DNA of 64,000 nt, taken from contig JAJFHD010000120.1 of NCBI GenBank assembly GCA_021775805.1, positions 1 to 64,000 of the forward strand, in the 5' to 3' direction. Shown piece after piece: positions 25,501 to 33,540 of the stretch. The stretch comes from Alphaproteobacteria bacterium (GTDB taxonomy: Bacteria > Pseudomonadota > Alphaproteobacteria > Rhizobiales > JAJFHC01). The notes beneath the pieces were generated by a model that saw nothing but the letters and a program-made list of their open reading frames with translations, had not been told where the DNA came from and ran no database searches. The translations under genes and the position numbers were made by a program. How positions within the stretch are numbered: the stretch's first letter is position 1; the number at the start of each line of letters is the position of its first letter.

Positions 25501-26529
25501 ATGCCTGCGGATTTTCCCAATAAACCCAGAGTTGCCCTTCTGGTCCTTCAGGAGTCGACGCCAACCGCGCTGTTCGGGCTGCTTGAAGTGTTTCTGTCGG
25601 TCGGCACGACCTGGGAAGATCTCACAGGGGAACCGTCGCTTGTGGGACAGATGGATCCCAGAATCGTCGCCCGCACGACCGAGCCAGTCCAGAGTCCCGT
25701 CGGCGTTGATATCGTTCCACAGGATGTGCTTTTGCCGGCAGATGTGGTGATTGTCACCGACCTTGCCCTCAATCAGTCCTTTAACCCGGTCGGGCGTTGG
25801 CGCGACGAGATTGCCTGGATCAAGGAGCAGCACGACAACGGTGCGATAATCTGTTCTGTCTGCACCGGTGCCCTCTTTCTGGCTGAAGCGGGATTGCTCG
25901 ATGGCGTAACCGTCACGACGCACTGGTCGGCCAAGCCGTTTTTCGAGCGGCACTATCCGGGAATAAATCTTGCAACCAACAGGATCATGTCTGCTTCGGG
26001 CGATCAGGATAAATTGATCACGTGTGGCGGTGCATCTTCATGGGAAGATCTTGGCCTCTATCTCGTCGCCAGACTTAGCGGTACCCAGGAAGCTGTGCGG
26101 ATGGCCAAGATCTTCCTGTTTGGCGACAAGTCCGAAGGTCAGCTTCCGTTTGCCGGAGCCCGTAAGGCGCATCGCCACGACGACGCGGTGATCTCTGATG
26201 TCCAGAGCTGGATTGCCCTCAACTACGACCGTGAGCACGTTGTTTCGGAGATGGTGATCCATTCCGGGCTGTCGGAACGGACATTCTCCCGGCGGTTCCG
26301 GGCAGCCACAGGCTATTCGTCGATCGAATATGTTCAGACATTGCGCATCGAGGAGGCCAAGCAGGCGCTGATTACGGAAGACCGGGCCGTCGATGACATT
26401 GCCTATGATGTCGGCTATACCGATCCAACGCATTTTCGCCGTTTGTTTAAGCGTTTGGCGGGAACGACCCCGTCAAGATATCGGCAACGATACCGGCGAA
26501 TTGGACGTTTAAGCAGCCCGGACTCCTGA
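25501..26529 (+). CDS. GlxA-family AraC-type transcriptional regulator
   Basis: A 342-residue regulator with an N-terminal DJ-1/PfpI-like domain (VALLVLQESTPTALFGLLEV) that retains the nucleophile-elbow region SVCTGALFLAEAGLLDG. The C-terminal AraC domain reads VSEMVIHSGLSERTFSRRF and VDDIAYDVGYTDPTHFRRLF. ATG 25501 has GGGAA upstream; two GTG codons at 25459 and 25465 are alternatives. It is divergent from the methyltransferase and shares with the regulator at 5046 only general architecture. Confidence 0.87.
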   Translation: MPADFPNKPRVALLVLQESTPTALFGLLEVFLSVGTTWEDLTGEPSLVGQMDPRIVARTTEPVQSPVGVDIVPQDVLLPADVVIVTDLALNQSFNPVGRWRDEIAWIKEQHDNGAIICSVCTGALFLAEAGLLDGVTVTTHWSAKPFFERHYPGINLATNRIMSASGDQDKLITCGGASSWEDLGLYLVARLSGTQEAVRMAKIFLFGDKSEGQLPFAGARKAHRHDDAVISDVQSWIALNYDREHVVSEMVIHSGLSERTFSRRFRAATGYSSIEYVQTLRIEEAKQALITEDRAVDDIAYDVGYTDPTHFRRLFKRLAGTTPSRYRQRYRRIGRLSSPDS

Positions 26530-26660
26530 TCGGAAGGTTACGCCGTTCAGGAAAATCCCAAGCGGATTTCGAGGTAACTCAAAGAGGTCGCCGGCGGATC
26601 AAAAAGTGACGCCTTCGAGCCTTCTGTTGAAAGCGAATTCTGTTTAGTTCGCGTCCCCAA

Positions 26661-26678
26661 TGTCCAATGATTTGGACA
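26661..26678. promoter_or_regulatory. Perfect inverted repeat upstream of a small membrane protein
   Basis: TGTCCAA and TTGGACA arms flank TGAT. It lies 20 bp before the start of the 112-residue membrane protein, where an operator or a leader hairpin could act. Confidence 0.5.
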
Positions 26679-26697
26679 AACAGAATCGGACCAGACC

Positions 26698-27036
26698 ATG
26701 AAGATACAACTGACATTCGATCAAACAAGCCGCCCGGACAGAATCCTCTTGCAGGCCCTCGCCATCGGCAGTGGTGTTGTGACGATCGCCGTCACGTTGG
26801 CCATCGTCTATGCCTGGCTCTGGTTCGTCGCATTCGCCATAAATTATCTGGGCTTTGTCGCCGGCTCGGCCCTGGTTGTCCTGAGTTTCGTCGTGTTGGC
26901 CCGGCTCGGTTATGTGAACCGGGAACCCCTCATCGGTTTCTTTCAGCCATGGGACTCCGGCCAGTGGATTGTTGTTGAGGAACAGTCATCGCACTTCTGG
27001 CAGCGGTCGTTCAAAGGCGAAGTGGCGAACGGCTGA
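26698..27036 (+). CDS. Hypothetical membrane protein, two predicted helices
   Basis: A 112-residue protein that I do not recognise. After a short polar N-terminus it has two hydrophobic stretches (GSGVVTIAVTLAIVYAWLW and LGFVAGSALVVLSFVVLARL) and a soluble C-terminal tail of about 35 residues containing QPWDSGQWIVVEEQSSHFW. ATG 26698 is the first in frame, and the ribosome binding site is weak. A perfect palindrome lies just upstream. The tail rich in Trp, Gln and Glu suggests a cytoplasmic interaction surface, but no function can be assigned. Confidence 0.65.
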   Translation: MKIQLTFDQTSRPDRILLQALAIGSGVVTIAVTLAIVYAWLWFVAFAINYLGFVAGSALVVLSFVVLARLGYVNREPLIGFFQPWDSGQWIVVEEQSSHFWQRSFKGEVANG

Positions 27037-27166
27037 ACCTCAAGCTTCTCCGCGGTCATCCCTGCCGGTGTGAATCACCGGCGTGTTGGCGACAAGTATC
27101 GGGTGTGTGGCCCGGCCGAGTTGTGCAATTGTTCCCTCGACGCCTTGCAGACGGACGAGATACACA

Positions 27167-27676
27167 ATGCAGAAAACCCTTGGCCTGGATCGTCTCGACT
27201 CACCGCTGGGTCCACTTCAGGTCGTGACCGACAACAGCGCCCTGTGTGCCCTGGATTACGCCGATTACGAAAGCCGTATGCTCCAGCTTCTGAAGAGGCG
27301 GCACCCCGGGGCAGAGCTCAGGGAAACAGCATGCGTGCCTTCCATCTCAGACCGGCTGACCGCCTATTGGGACGGCGACCTCAAGGCGATCGAAGATCTG
27401 GCTGTGGACTCCGGTGGCACGGTCTTTCAGGAAACCGTCTGGATAGCCCTGCGCGGCATCCCTCCCGGCCGGACCATGACCTATGGCGGTCTTGCCGCCC
27501 GGCTTGGCAAGCCTGCCGCGAGCCGGGCCGTCGGACTTGCCAACGGCCTCAACCCGATTGCCATCGTCATCCCCTGCCATCGCCTGATCGGCGCCAACGG
27601 TTCGTTGACCGGTTATGCCGGAGGCCTCGAGCGCAAGGACTGGCTGTTGCGCCACGAAGGCGCGATCCGAAGGTGA
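27167..27676 (+). CDS. ogt: Methylated-DNA-[protein]-cysteine S-methyltransferase
   Basis: A 169-residue suicide repair protein that removes alkyl groups from O6-alkylguanine. The active-site IVIPCHRLIG and the DNA-binding helix RAVGLANGLNPIA are intact, as is the C-terminal LTGYAGGLERKDWLL. The ATG at 27167 gives the normal length for Ogt-type proteins; the longer open frame upstream has atypical composition. It stands alone and follows the small membrane protein by 130 bp. Confidence 0.95.
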   Translation: MQKTLGLDRLDSPLGPLQVVTDNSALCALDYADYESRMLQLLKRRHPGAELRETACVPSISDRLTAYWDGDLKAIEDLAVDSGGTVFQETVWIALRGIPPGRTMTYGGLAARLGKPAASRAVGLANGLNPIAIVIPCHRLIGANGSLTGYAGGLERKDWLLRHEGAIRR

Positions 27677-27743
27677 CTTTGGGGCGGTCGCCACTGCCAG
27701 TGATGAGAACCTGCGCACGACAGGTCATCGTCCGTTTGAAACA

Positions 27744-27763
27744 GATGTGACGCAGGTCACATC
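27744..27763. promoter_or_regulatory. Perfect CRP-type binding site
   Basis: The 20-bp palindrome has arms GATGTGAC and GTCACATC around GCAG and matches the CRP consensus TGTGA-N6-TCACA at every position. Its centre is about 83 bp upstream of the 36-codon open frame at 27837. No gene on the left could use it, since ogt ends at 27676 and reads toward it. Confidence 0.75.
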
Positions 27764-27836
27764 ACCCGCCATCAGCGATCCTTACCTCTTGTTTACCACC
27801 TTCACAGGGAAGGTATTGAGAGACGGGAGACAAAAA

Positions 27837-27947
27837 ATGCGCTCGGATAATTACTGGAAAGAAAAGTCAATCTCATCAACGGAAGTGATTGCTGGCATTG
27901 CAATAACGGCATTTCTGTTTGCAAGCCTGATCCTCATTTCGATCTGA
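27837..27947 (+). CDS. Small single-span membrane peptide (36 residues)
   Basis: A 36-residue open frame below usual gene-finding limits. A charged N-terminus (MRSDNYWKEKSISS) precedes one hydrophobic segment (VIAGIAITAFLFASLILIS). A GGGAGA ribosome binding site lies six bases before the ATG, and a perfect CRP-type site lies upstream. The peptide would sit in the inner membrane with a short cytoplasmic head. Its function is unknown; its size and layout recall small membrane regulators. No overlapping gene explains the frame. Confidence 0.6.
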   Translation: MRSDNYWKEKSISSTEVIAGIAITAFLFASLILISI

Positions 27948-28024
27948 ATGTTCTGTGATTGACATGCAGCATTTGAAGACACGAGATGAGACTCCGAAAA
28001 TATGTCGGGAGGGGAACCTGATAT

Positions 28025-28060
28025 GCCAATCTGGGGGAGACTGTTGTGATGCAGATTGGC
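28025..28060 (+). promoter_or_regulatory. Hairpin enclosing a ribosome binding site and start codon
   Basis: Perfect 9-bp arms GCCAATCTG and CAGATTGGC bracket an 18-base loop that contains GGGGGAG and the ATG at 28049. In RNA this would present the ribosome binding site in a loop and place the first codons of the 45-codon frame in the stem. Confidence 0.4.
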
Positions 28061-28186
28061 TCAAAAGTTCCGGTCATGCGACCATTGGCCGATAACATCG
28101 CCAGGGCAGGTGCTCAGGCCAAGGACACCAGAAACGTTCCGGGTCGTTCGGTCGACTATGAGTGTTCCGCGTGTGAGAGTGGCTAG
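28049..28186 (+). CDS. Possible small protein (45 residues) with terminal CxxC
   Basis: A 45-codon frame starting 9 bases after GGGGGAG. The product is polar and basic, and ends VDYECSACESG with two cysteines in a CxxC spacing. There is no membrane segment. It lies in an otherwise gene-free 285-bp gap upstream of the convergent ACT-domain gene. The evidence is limited to the ribosome binding site and plausible composition. Confidence 0.35.
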   Translation: MQIGSKVPVMRPLADNIARAGAQAKDTRNVPGRSVDYECSACESG

Positions 28187-28232
28187 CCTGGATTTGGCGA
28201 AGGCAGCCGGTCAGATCATTAGCCCTGCAACC

Positions 28233-28760
28233 TCAAATCTCCCGAAGCTCTTCGAGTTCCACCTCGACCATCAGATCTCCCGCAATATCTTCCAACTCGC
28301 CGCGCAAGGCACTGAGCACTATGCCTTCGGGCAGGATCACCTCGACCTGGGCTGAAAACATCGGCTCGCCGGAAACGCTGCCGGCAAAAACCGAGGTGTG
28401 AAGCTGATCGACATTGACATTGTGCTGTGCCAGCATACGGGTTACCTCCAGAACGATGCCGGAATGATCGCGCCCGACGATGTCCAGGTGGGCCCGACGG
28501 CCATCGGCTACGTGAGGTTCGCTGTCCTTGCGTACGGTAACGCTGATCCCCTGATCGCCCAGAGTATTGAGGTCGGCGCGGAATGCGGCCACGTGATCTT
28601 GCGGCACCGATACCTTGAGGATACCGGCAAACTCGCCGCCCAGCCGCGCCATGTCGCTGTCGATCCAGTTGCCCGAATGACGGGCCACGGTTTCGGCCAG
28701 GGTTTCGACCAGTCCGGGGCGGTCTTCCGCGATTGCTGTCAGGACAAACTCAACGTCCAT
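28233..28760 (-). CDS. ACT-domain protein, glycine cleavage system repressor-like (GcvR)
   Basis: A 175-residue protein with two ACT domains in tandem: the first begins VLTAIAEDRPGLVETLAETV, the second HLDIVGRDHSGIVLEVTRML. This is the GcvR layout, in which the protein senses glycine or related amino acids and antagonises GcvA. No gcv genes are near, so the specific role is not established. ATG 28760 has GGAGA upstream. It lies 131 bp downstream of a LysR-type gene on the same strand. Confidence 0.87.
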   Translation of the reverse strand: MDVEFVLTAIAEDRPGLVETLAETVARHSGNWIDSDMARLGGEFAGILKVSVPQDHVAAFRADLNTLGDQGISVTVRKDSEPHVADGRRAHLDIVGRDHSGIVLEVTRMLAQHNVNVDQLHTSVFAGSVSGEPMFSAQVEVILPEGIVLSALRGELEDIAGDLMVEVELEELREI

Positions 28761-28891
28761 GGTGCTGTCTCCTATCCCGGCGTTTCAGCCGGACATGTGA
28801 CGCATATCAATCGTCAAAAAAGTGGTGCCCGGCTGTTTCGAAAGCGACAGATTTCCCTTACACCGGGCCGGTTTCGGGCCAGAGACGGTCT

Positions 28892-29824
28892 CTAAGGGAC
28901 GCTGATGTCCGGTACTTCTCCGGTCTCCCAATATGGTTTGGGGCCATAGACTTCGGCCAGAAAGTCGATGAAGGCCCGCACCCGCGGCGGCAGAAGCCTG
29001 CTGTGGGGATAGAGCGCGTAGATGGCGTGGGGCGGTGGCGACCACTCGGGCAATACGACCTTGAGCCGGCCCTCCCGGATGTCGTCGCCGACTTCCCATA
29101 TGGATTTCAGCGCCAGACCGGCACCCTGACGGCACCATTGGGTCAGGACCTCGCCATTGTCGGAATCCAGGTTTCCGCGCACCGACAGTGTCTCCGGTCC
29201 CTTCGGGCCGTTGAGTATCCATTGAAACTGCTGGGAGCCGGGGAACCGCAACAACAGGCAGTTGTGCTGCAAAAGATCTTCCGGTGTCTTGGGCTCGCCA
29301 TTCTTCTCCAGGTAGTCAGGCGACCCCACGATCACCCGTTTGTTGGGCGCCACCTTCCGAACGATGAAACTGAAGTTTGTCAGATCGGCGATCCGGATGG
29401 CGATCTCGGTACCGTCGCGGATAACATCTGTAATCCGGTCGGTGAGGTGAAGCCTGACCTGAACCTGGGGATAGCGTGCCGCGAATGCCGGCATGAACGG
29501 CGCCACGTGAAGTCGTCCGAATCCGGTCGGCGCCGTCACGGTTATGGCACCGCGCGGGCCCTCGGTTCGTGATCCGATCGTGGTCTCGATCAGGTCGATC
29601 TCCTTGAGAATGCGCGTGCAATGCTCGTAGAATATCTGGCCTTCCTCGGTCAGATTGACCCGCCGCGTGGTGCGGTTGAACAACCGGACCCCCAGCCTTT
29701 TCTCAAGTTTGGCGATGCGGCTGCTGACAACCGCCGCCGACAAGCGCAGTTCCCGTCCCGCCCCCGACAGGCTGCTCAGCTCCGCGGTTCTGGCAAATAC
29801 GGCCCAATCAGACACGTCAGACAT
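28892..29824 (-). CDS. LysR-type transcriptional regulator
   Basis: A 310-residue regulator. The N-terminal helix-turn-helix covers ELSSLSGAGRELRLSAAVVS and SRIAKLEKRLGVRLFNRTTR, followed by a substrate-binding-like domain with ITVTAPTGFGRLHVAP at its start. It belongs to the large DsdC/PA-type LysR subgroup with an unknown ligand. It is divergent from puuD by 139 bp and may regulate the urate genes (inference from position). A pair of 22-bp direct repeats begins five bases before its start codon. Confidence 0.9.
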   Translation of the reverse strand: MSDVSDWAVFARTAELSSLSGAGRELRLSAAVVSSRIAKLEKRLGVRLFNRTTRRVNLTEEGQIFYEHCTRILKEIDLIETTIGSRTEGPRGAITVTAPTGFGRLHVAPFMPAFAARYPQVQVRLHLTDRITDVIRDGTEIAIRIADLTNFSFIVRKVAPNKRVIVGSPDYLEKNGEPKTPEDLLQHNCLLLRFPGSQQFQWILNGPKGPETLSVRGNLDSDNGEVLTQWCRQGAGLALKSIWEVGDDIREGRLKVVLPEWSPPPHAIYALYPHSRLLPPRVRAFIDFLAEVYGPKPYWETGEVPDISVP

Positions 29825-29828
29825 AATC

Positions 29829-29880
29829 GATCTTCAAATTTTTTTTAATAGTGTTATGGATCTTCGCGTTTCATTTAATA
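29829..29880. promoter_or_regulatory. Two 22-bp direct repeats, 30-bp period, between LysR and puuD
   Basis: Both units begin GATCTTC and end TTTAATA (29829-29850 and 29859-29880), with 17 of 22 positions equal. The 30-bp period is close to three helical turns, so proteins on both units would face the same side. The location in the LysR leader suggests autoregulation. Confidence 0.5.
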
Positions 29881-29963
29881 ATCGTCAAGGGGCCCCCGGT
29901 CGCGATATAAACAAGAGCACACCGGATTACCGGTGAGAGGGTCACAACGAAAGCCGTTCTATC

Positions 29964-31157
29964 ATGATGTCTAGCCTCTTGGATTGGGTCAGTTTGCTGC
30001 TGCGATGGGCGCACGTAATGACCGGTATAATGTGGATCGGCACATCCTTTTATTTCATCTGGCTCGATGCTTCGCTTCGAAAGCTGAAAGAAACCAACCC
30101 CGATCTGGCCGGTGAAAGCTGGATGGTTCACGGCGGCGGTTTCTATCAGGTCGAAAAATACCTTGTTGCTCCTCAAGTACTTCCCGAGGAGTTGCACTGG
30201 TTCAAGTATGAAGCCTATCTGACATGGTTGTCTGGATTTCTCCTGCTGGTCGTCCTGTATTACTGGGGCGCTGAATCCTTCCTCGTGCGCGCTGATGGCC
30301 CAGCCTCGGCACCGGGTGCGGCCATCGGTATTTCCGTCGCCTCCCTGCTCGCCGGCTGGTTGATCTACGACACACTTTGCCGGTCGCCGATCGGACAAAA
30401 GACCGACGTGCTCGCCATATGTGTTTTCATCCTGATTGCCCTGGCAGCGTTCGGCTACACCCATGTCTATCCAGGTCGTGCAGCCTTCCTGCATATCGGT
30501 GTTTTCATCGGTACGATCATGGCGGCAAACGTCTTCATGGTGATCATCCCCAACCAGAAGAAGGTCGTGGCGGCTTTGCTGAAGGGTGAAGTGCCGGATG
30601 CCAAATACGGCGCCCAGGCCAAACAGCGTTCATTGCACAACAACTATCTGACGCTGCCTGTCCTTTTCATGATGATAAGCAACCATTATCCCATCACCTA
30701 TGGCCATGCCTATGGTTGGCTGGTGGCACTTGGTGTGCTTGTTTTTGGCGGTCTGGTCCGGCATTTCTTCAACGCTCACGATACTGGAAACCTGACGACC
30801 GGCGCGAAGCTCGCGCTGCCCGCGGCCGTGGTTCTGGTGGCAGCCATGGCAGTCATGACATCCTATCGGCCGCCTGCGGATCCCAATGCCGATACTGTTG
30901 CGTTTTCCGATGTAAACCTGATCGTTCGCCAGAGATGCGTTTCCTGTCACGCGGCGAAGCCGACCGACGAGGATTTTGACGAAGCTCCAGGTGGCGTGAT
31001 CTTTGCGACCCCCGCCGATCTGCGCAAATATGCAACGCGTATCGAGGCGCAGACGGTTCTGACCGACACCATGCCGCTTGCCAACAAGACGGCCATGACG
31101 GACGACGAACGCGAAACGCTGGGTGCCTGGATCGCCCAGGGCGCCCGGATTGACTGA
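29964..31157 (+). CDS. puuD: Membrane-bound cytochrome c urate hydroxylase PuuD
   Basis: A 397-residue fusion: eight or so membrane helices of the urate hydroxylase domain (starts LLLRWAHVMTGIMWIGTSF, then WLDASLRKLKETNPDLAGE) and a C-terminal cytochrome c domain. The heme motif CVSCH is at residues 325-329, with a probable Met ligand in DTMPLANKTAM. The enzyme oxidises urate to 5-hydroxyisourate and passes electrons to the respiratory chain, so no hydrogen peroxide is formed. This fills the step between xanthine dehydrogenase and uraH; no soluble uricase gene is in the window. The ATG at 29964 (or 29967) lacks a strong ribosome binding site. The next gene starts 6 bp after its stop. Confidence 0.95.
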   Translation: MMSSLLDWVSLLLRWAHVMTGIMWIGTSFYFIWLDASLRKLKETNPDLAGESWMVHGGGFYQVEKYLVAPQVLPEELHWFKYEAYLTWLSGFLLLVVLYYWGAESFLVRADGPASAPGAAIGISVASLLAGWLIYDTLCRSPIGQKTDVLAICVFILIALAAFGYTHVYPGRAAFLHIGVFIGTIMAANVFMVIIPNQKKVVAALLKGEVPDAKYGAQAKQRSLHNNYLTLPVLFMMISNHYPITYGHAYGWLVALGVLVFGGLVRHFFNAHDTGNLTTGAKLALPAAVVLVAAMAVMTSYRPPADPNADTVAFSDVNLIVRQRCVSCHAAKPTDEDFDEAPGGVIFATPADLRKYATRIEAQTVLTDTMPLANKTAMTDDERETLGAWIAQGARID

Positions 31158-31163
31158 AGCGCC

Positions 31164-32558
31164 ATGACCGTGCCTGTGCCGGAAACCGGCAGCCCGATCT
31201 GGATACGCGATCCCCTGGCCGTCCTCGCCGAGGGCGCCGAAGGCGGCATTGTGGTTGACGGCGGCCGGATTGTCGAACTGGTCGCCTCAGGCGCCGAACC
31301 GGCGACCGTGTCGCAATACGAGATCTTCGATGCCGGCCGGCACGTGGTCCTGCCCGGCCTGGTCAATACCCATCATCACTTTTATCAGACCCTTACACGA
31401 GCCTATCGCGGGGCCTTGAACAAAGCCCTGTTTCCCTGGCTCGAGAACCTTTACCCGATCTGGTCCCATCTCGACGAGAACATGATCAGGCTGTCGTCGG
31501 AACTGGCGTTAGCCGAGTTATTGCTGTCGGGGTGTACGACCGCAGCAGATCACCATTATGTTTTCACCGATGCCCTCGACGCGGCCATGGACTGCCAGGT
31601 CGAGGCCGCACGACGCATTGGAATTCGGGTGACACTGACCCGTGGTTCCATGAGCCTGGGGCGGGAGCAGGGCGGCCTGCCACCGCAGTCCGTGGTTCAG
31701 GGGTCAGACCGTATCCTGGCGGACAGCGAACGCGTCATCGACACGTATCATGAGCCGCAAGAAGGCGGTCTCATTCAGATTGCCCTGGCACCTTGCTCGC
31801 CATTTTCCGTGACCCGTGAAATCATGGTCGAAACTGCAAACCTGGCACGGATCCATGGTGTTCGCCTGCACACGCATCTGGCTGAAACGGCCGATGAAAC
31901 CGACTTTTGCATCGAAAAATTCGGTATGCGGCCTCTGGATTACCTGAACGACGTGGGGTGGCTTGGCAATGACGTCTGGCTCGCCCACGGGATCCACTTT
32001 GACGACCGTGAAATTGAACGCCTTGGTGCGGCCGGCGTCGGCATTGCCCATTGCCCATCCTCGAACATGCTGCTCGCGTCGGGCAGTTGCCGGGCGATCG
32101 AACTCGACGAGGCCGGTTGTCCCGTGGGTCTCGGTGTCGACGGATCCGCGTCCAATGACGGATCGAACATGATCCAGGAAGTCCGCCAGGCGCTGTTGCT
32201 GCAGAAACTGCATTACGGTGCCGAACGCATGGATCACCTGCGGGCGTTGTCGTGGGCCACACGCGGGTCCGCGGCGTGTCTCGGGCGGTCGGACATCGGT
32301 GAGATCGCGATCGGCAAACAGGCCGATCTTGCCCTGTTCACTCTAGACGAGCCCCGGTTCTCCGGTGCCGACGACCCCCTGGCCGCGTTGATATTATGCG
32401 GCGCGACCAAGGCGGATGCCGTCATGGTAGCTGGTGGATGGCGTGTCCTGAATGGTGAGATTGACGGTGTCGATGTGGCCGGTCTCCAGTATGATCACTC
32501 CGCTGCCTCAAGGCAGTTGAGAGACAAAAGCACAGCCGTGGGAGGCTTGAGGTTTTGA
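31164..32558 (+). CDS. 8-oxoguanine deaminase (amidohydrolase family)
   Basis: A 464-residue amidohydrolase of the AtzB/8-oxoguanine deaminase group. Metal ligands appear in LVNTHHHFYQTLTRAY, in HTHLAETADE and in AHGIHFDDREIE, with the final Asp in GLGVDGSASNDGSNM. The ALNKALFPWLENLYPIWSHL segment is diagnostic of the 8-oxoguanine subgroup. It converts 8-oxoguanine to urate, which enters the PuuD pathway directly. It is co-transcribed with puuD (6-bp gap) and overlaps puuE by four bases. Confidence 0.9.
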   Translation: MTVPVPETGSPIWIRDPLAVLAEGAEGGIVVDGGRIVELVASGAEPATVSQYEIFDAGRHVVLPGLVNTHHHFYQTLTRAYRGALNKALFPWLENLYPIWSHLDENMIRLSSELALAELLLSGCTTAADHHYVFTDALDAAMDCQVEAARRIGIRVTLTRGSMSLGREQGGLPPQSVVQGSDRILADSERVIDTYHEPQEGGLIQIALAPCSPFSVTREIMVETANLARIHGVRLHTHLAETADETDFCIEKFGMRPLDYLNDVGWLGNDVWLAHGIHFDDREIERLGAAGVGIAHCPSSNMLLASGSCRAIELDEAGCPVGLGVDGSASNDGSNMIQEVRQALLLQKLHYGAERMDHLRALSWATRGSAACLGRSDIGEIAIGKQADLALFTLDEPRFSGADDPLAALILCGATKADAVMVAGGWRVLNGEIDGVDVAGLQYDHSAASRQLRDKSTAVGGLRF

Positions 32559-33460
32559 ACGAAATCTATCCACGCGACATGATGGGGTACGGCCGGGCCG
32601 CTCCTCATCCCCAATGGCCCGGCAATGCCCGCGTCGCTGTCCAGTTCGTGATCAATTATGAAGAAGGCGGTGAAAACTGCATTCTCCACGGGGACGCAGG
32701 GTCGGAAGCCTTTCTCTCCGAGGTCGTCGGCGCCGCCTCCTGGCCCGGCGAGCGGCACATGAACATGGAGTCGATTTACGAGTACGGTTCGCGCGCCGGT
32801 TTCTGGCGGCTTTGGCGGTTGTTCACGGAACGCCGCTTGCCCGTAACTGTCTATGGTGTTGCCATGGCCCTTCAGCGTAACCCGCAGGCCGTTGCCGCCA
32901 TGGTCGAGGCCGAATGGGAAATCGCGTCACATGGTTTGCGCTGGATCGAGTACAGGGATTTTTCCAAGGAAGACGAGCGCGCCCATCTGCAGGAAGCCAT
33001 CAGCATCCACACGCAAGTGACCGGATCGCGCCCGTTGGGCTGGTATACCGGGCGCAGCAGCGTGAACACCCGCGATCTCGTCATGGAAGAGGGCGGATTT
33101 CTCTACGACGCCGATTCCTACGCCGACGAATTGCCCTATTGGGTCGAGGGCCCCAACGGACCGCACCTGGTCGTGCCCTATACGCTCGACGCCAACGACA
33201 TGCGCTTTGCCACGCCACAAGGATTCAATTCAGGCGATCAGTTCTTTGCCTATCTGCGCGACAGCTTCGACATGCTGTATGCCGAGGGCGAGGGGGCTCC
33301 GAAAATGATGTCGATTGGGCTGCATTGCCGTCTTGTCGGCCGGCCCGGCCGGGCGCTGGCGCTGAAGAAGTTTCTCGATCACATTCTGGCGCACGATCGT
33401 GTCTGGGTGACGCGGCGCATCGATATCGCACGCCATTGGCACGAAAACTTCAAACCGTAG
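32555..33460 (+). CDS. puuE: Allantoinase, polysaccharide-deacetylase-like type
   Basis: A 301-residue metal-independent allantoinase of the NodB/polysaccharide deacetylase fold, converting allantoin to allantoate. The N-terminus YPRDMMGYGRAAPHPQWPGN and the internal NYEEGGENCILHGDAGSE are hallmark PuuE sequences, as is HGLRWIEYRDFS. Translation starts at TTG 32555, inside the stop region of the deaminase gene, with GGGAGG upstream. The window contains no allantoate-degrading gene, so the pathway stops at allantoate here. Confidence 0.95.
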   Translation: MNEIYPRDMMGYGRAAPHPQWPGNARVAVQFVINYEEGGENCILHGDAGSEAFLSEVVGAASWPGERHMNMESIYEYGSRAGFWRLWRLFTERRLPVTVYGVAMALQRNPQAVAAMVEAEWEIASHGLRWIEYRDFSKEDERAHLQEAISIHTQVTGSRPLGWYTGRSSVNTRDLVMEEGGFLYDADSYADELPYWVEGPNGPHLVVPYTLDANDMRFATPQGFNSGDQFFAYLRDSFDMLYAEGEGAPKMMSIGLHCRLVGRPGRALALKKFLDHILAHDRVWVTRRIDIARHWHENFKP

Positions 33461-33540
33461 GGTGCGGGCAACGCTTTTGTCTCGAAAGGCTGACCCATTG
33501 CGACGACCTGCAGAAATAAACATATTTCGTTTACAGCTGG

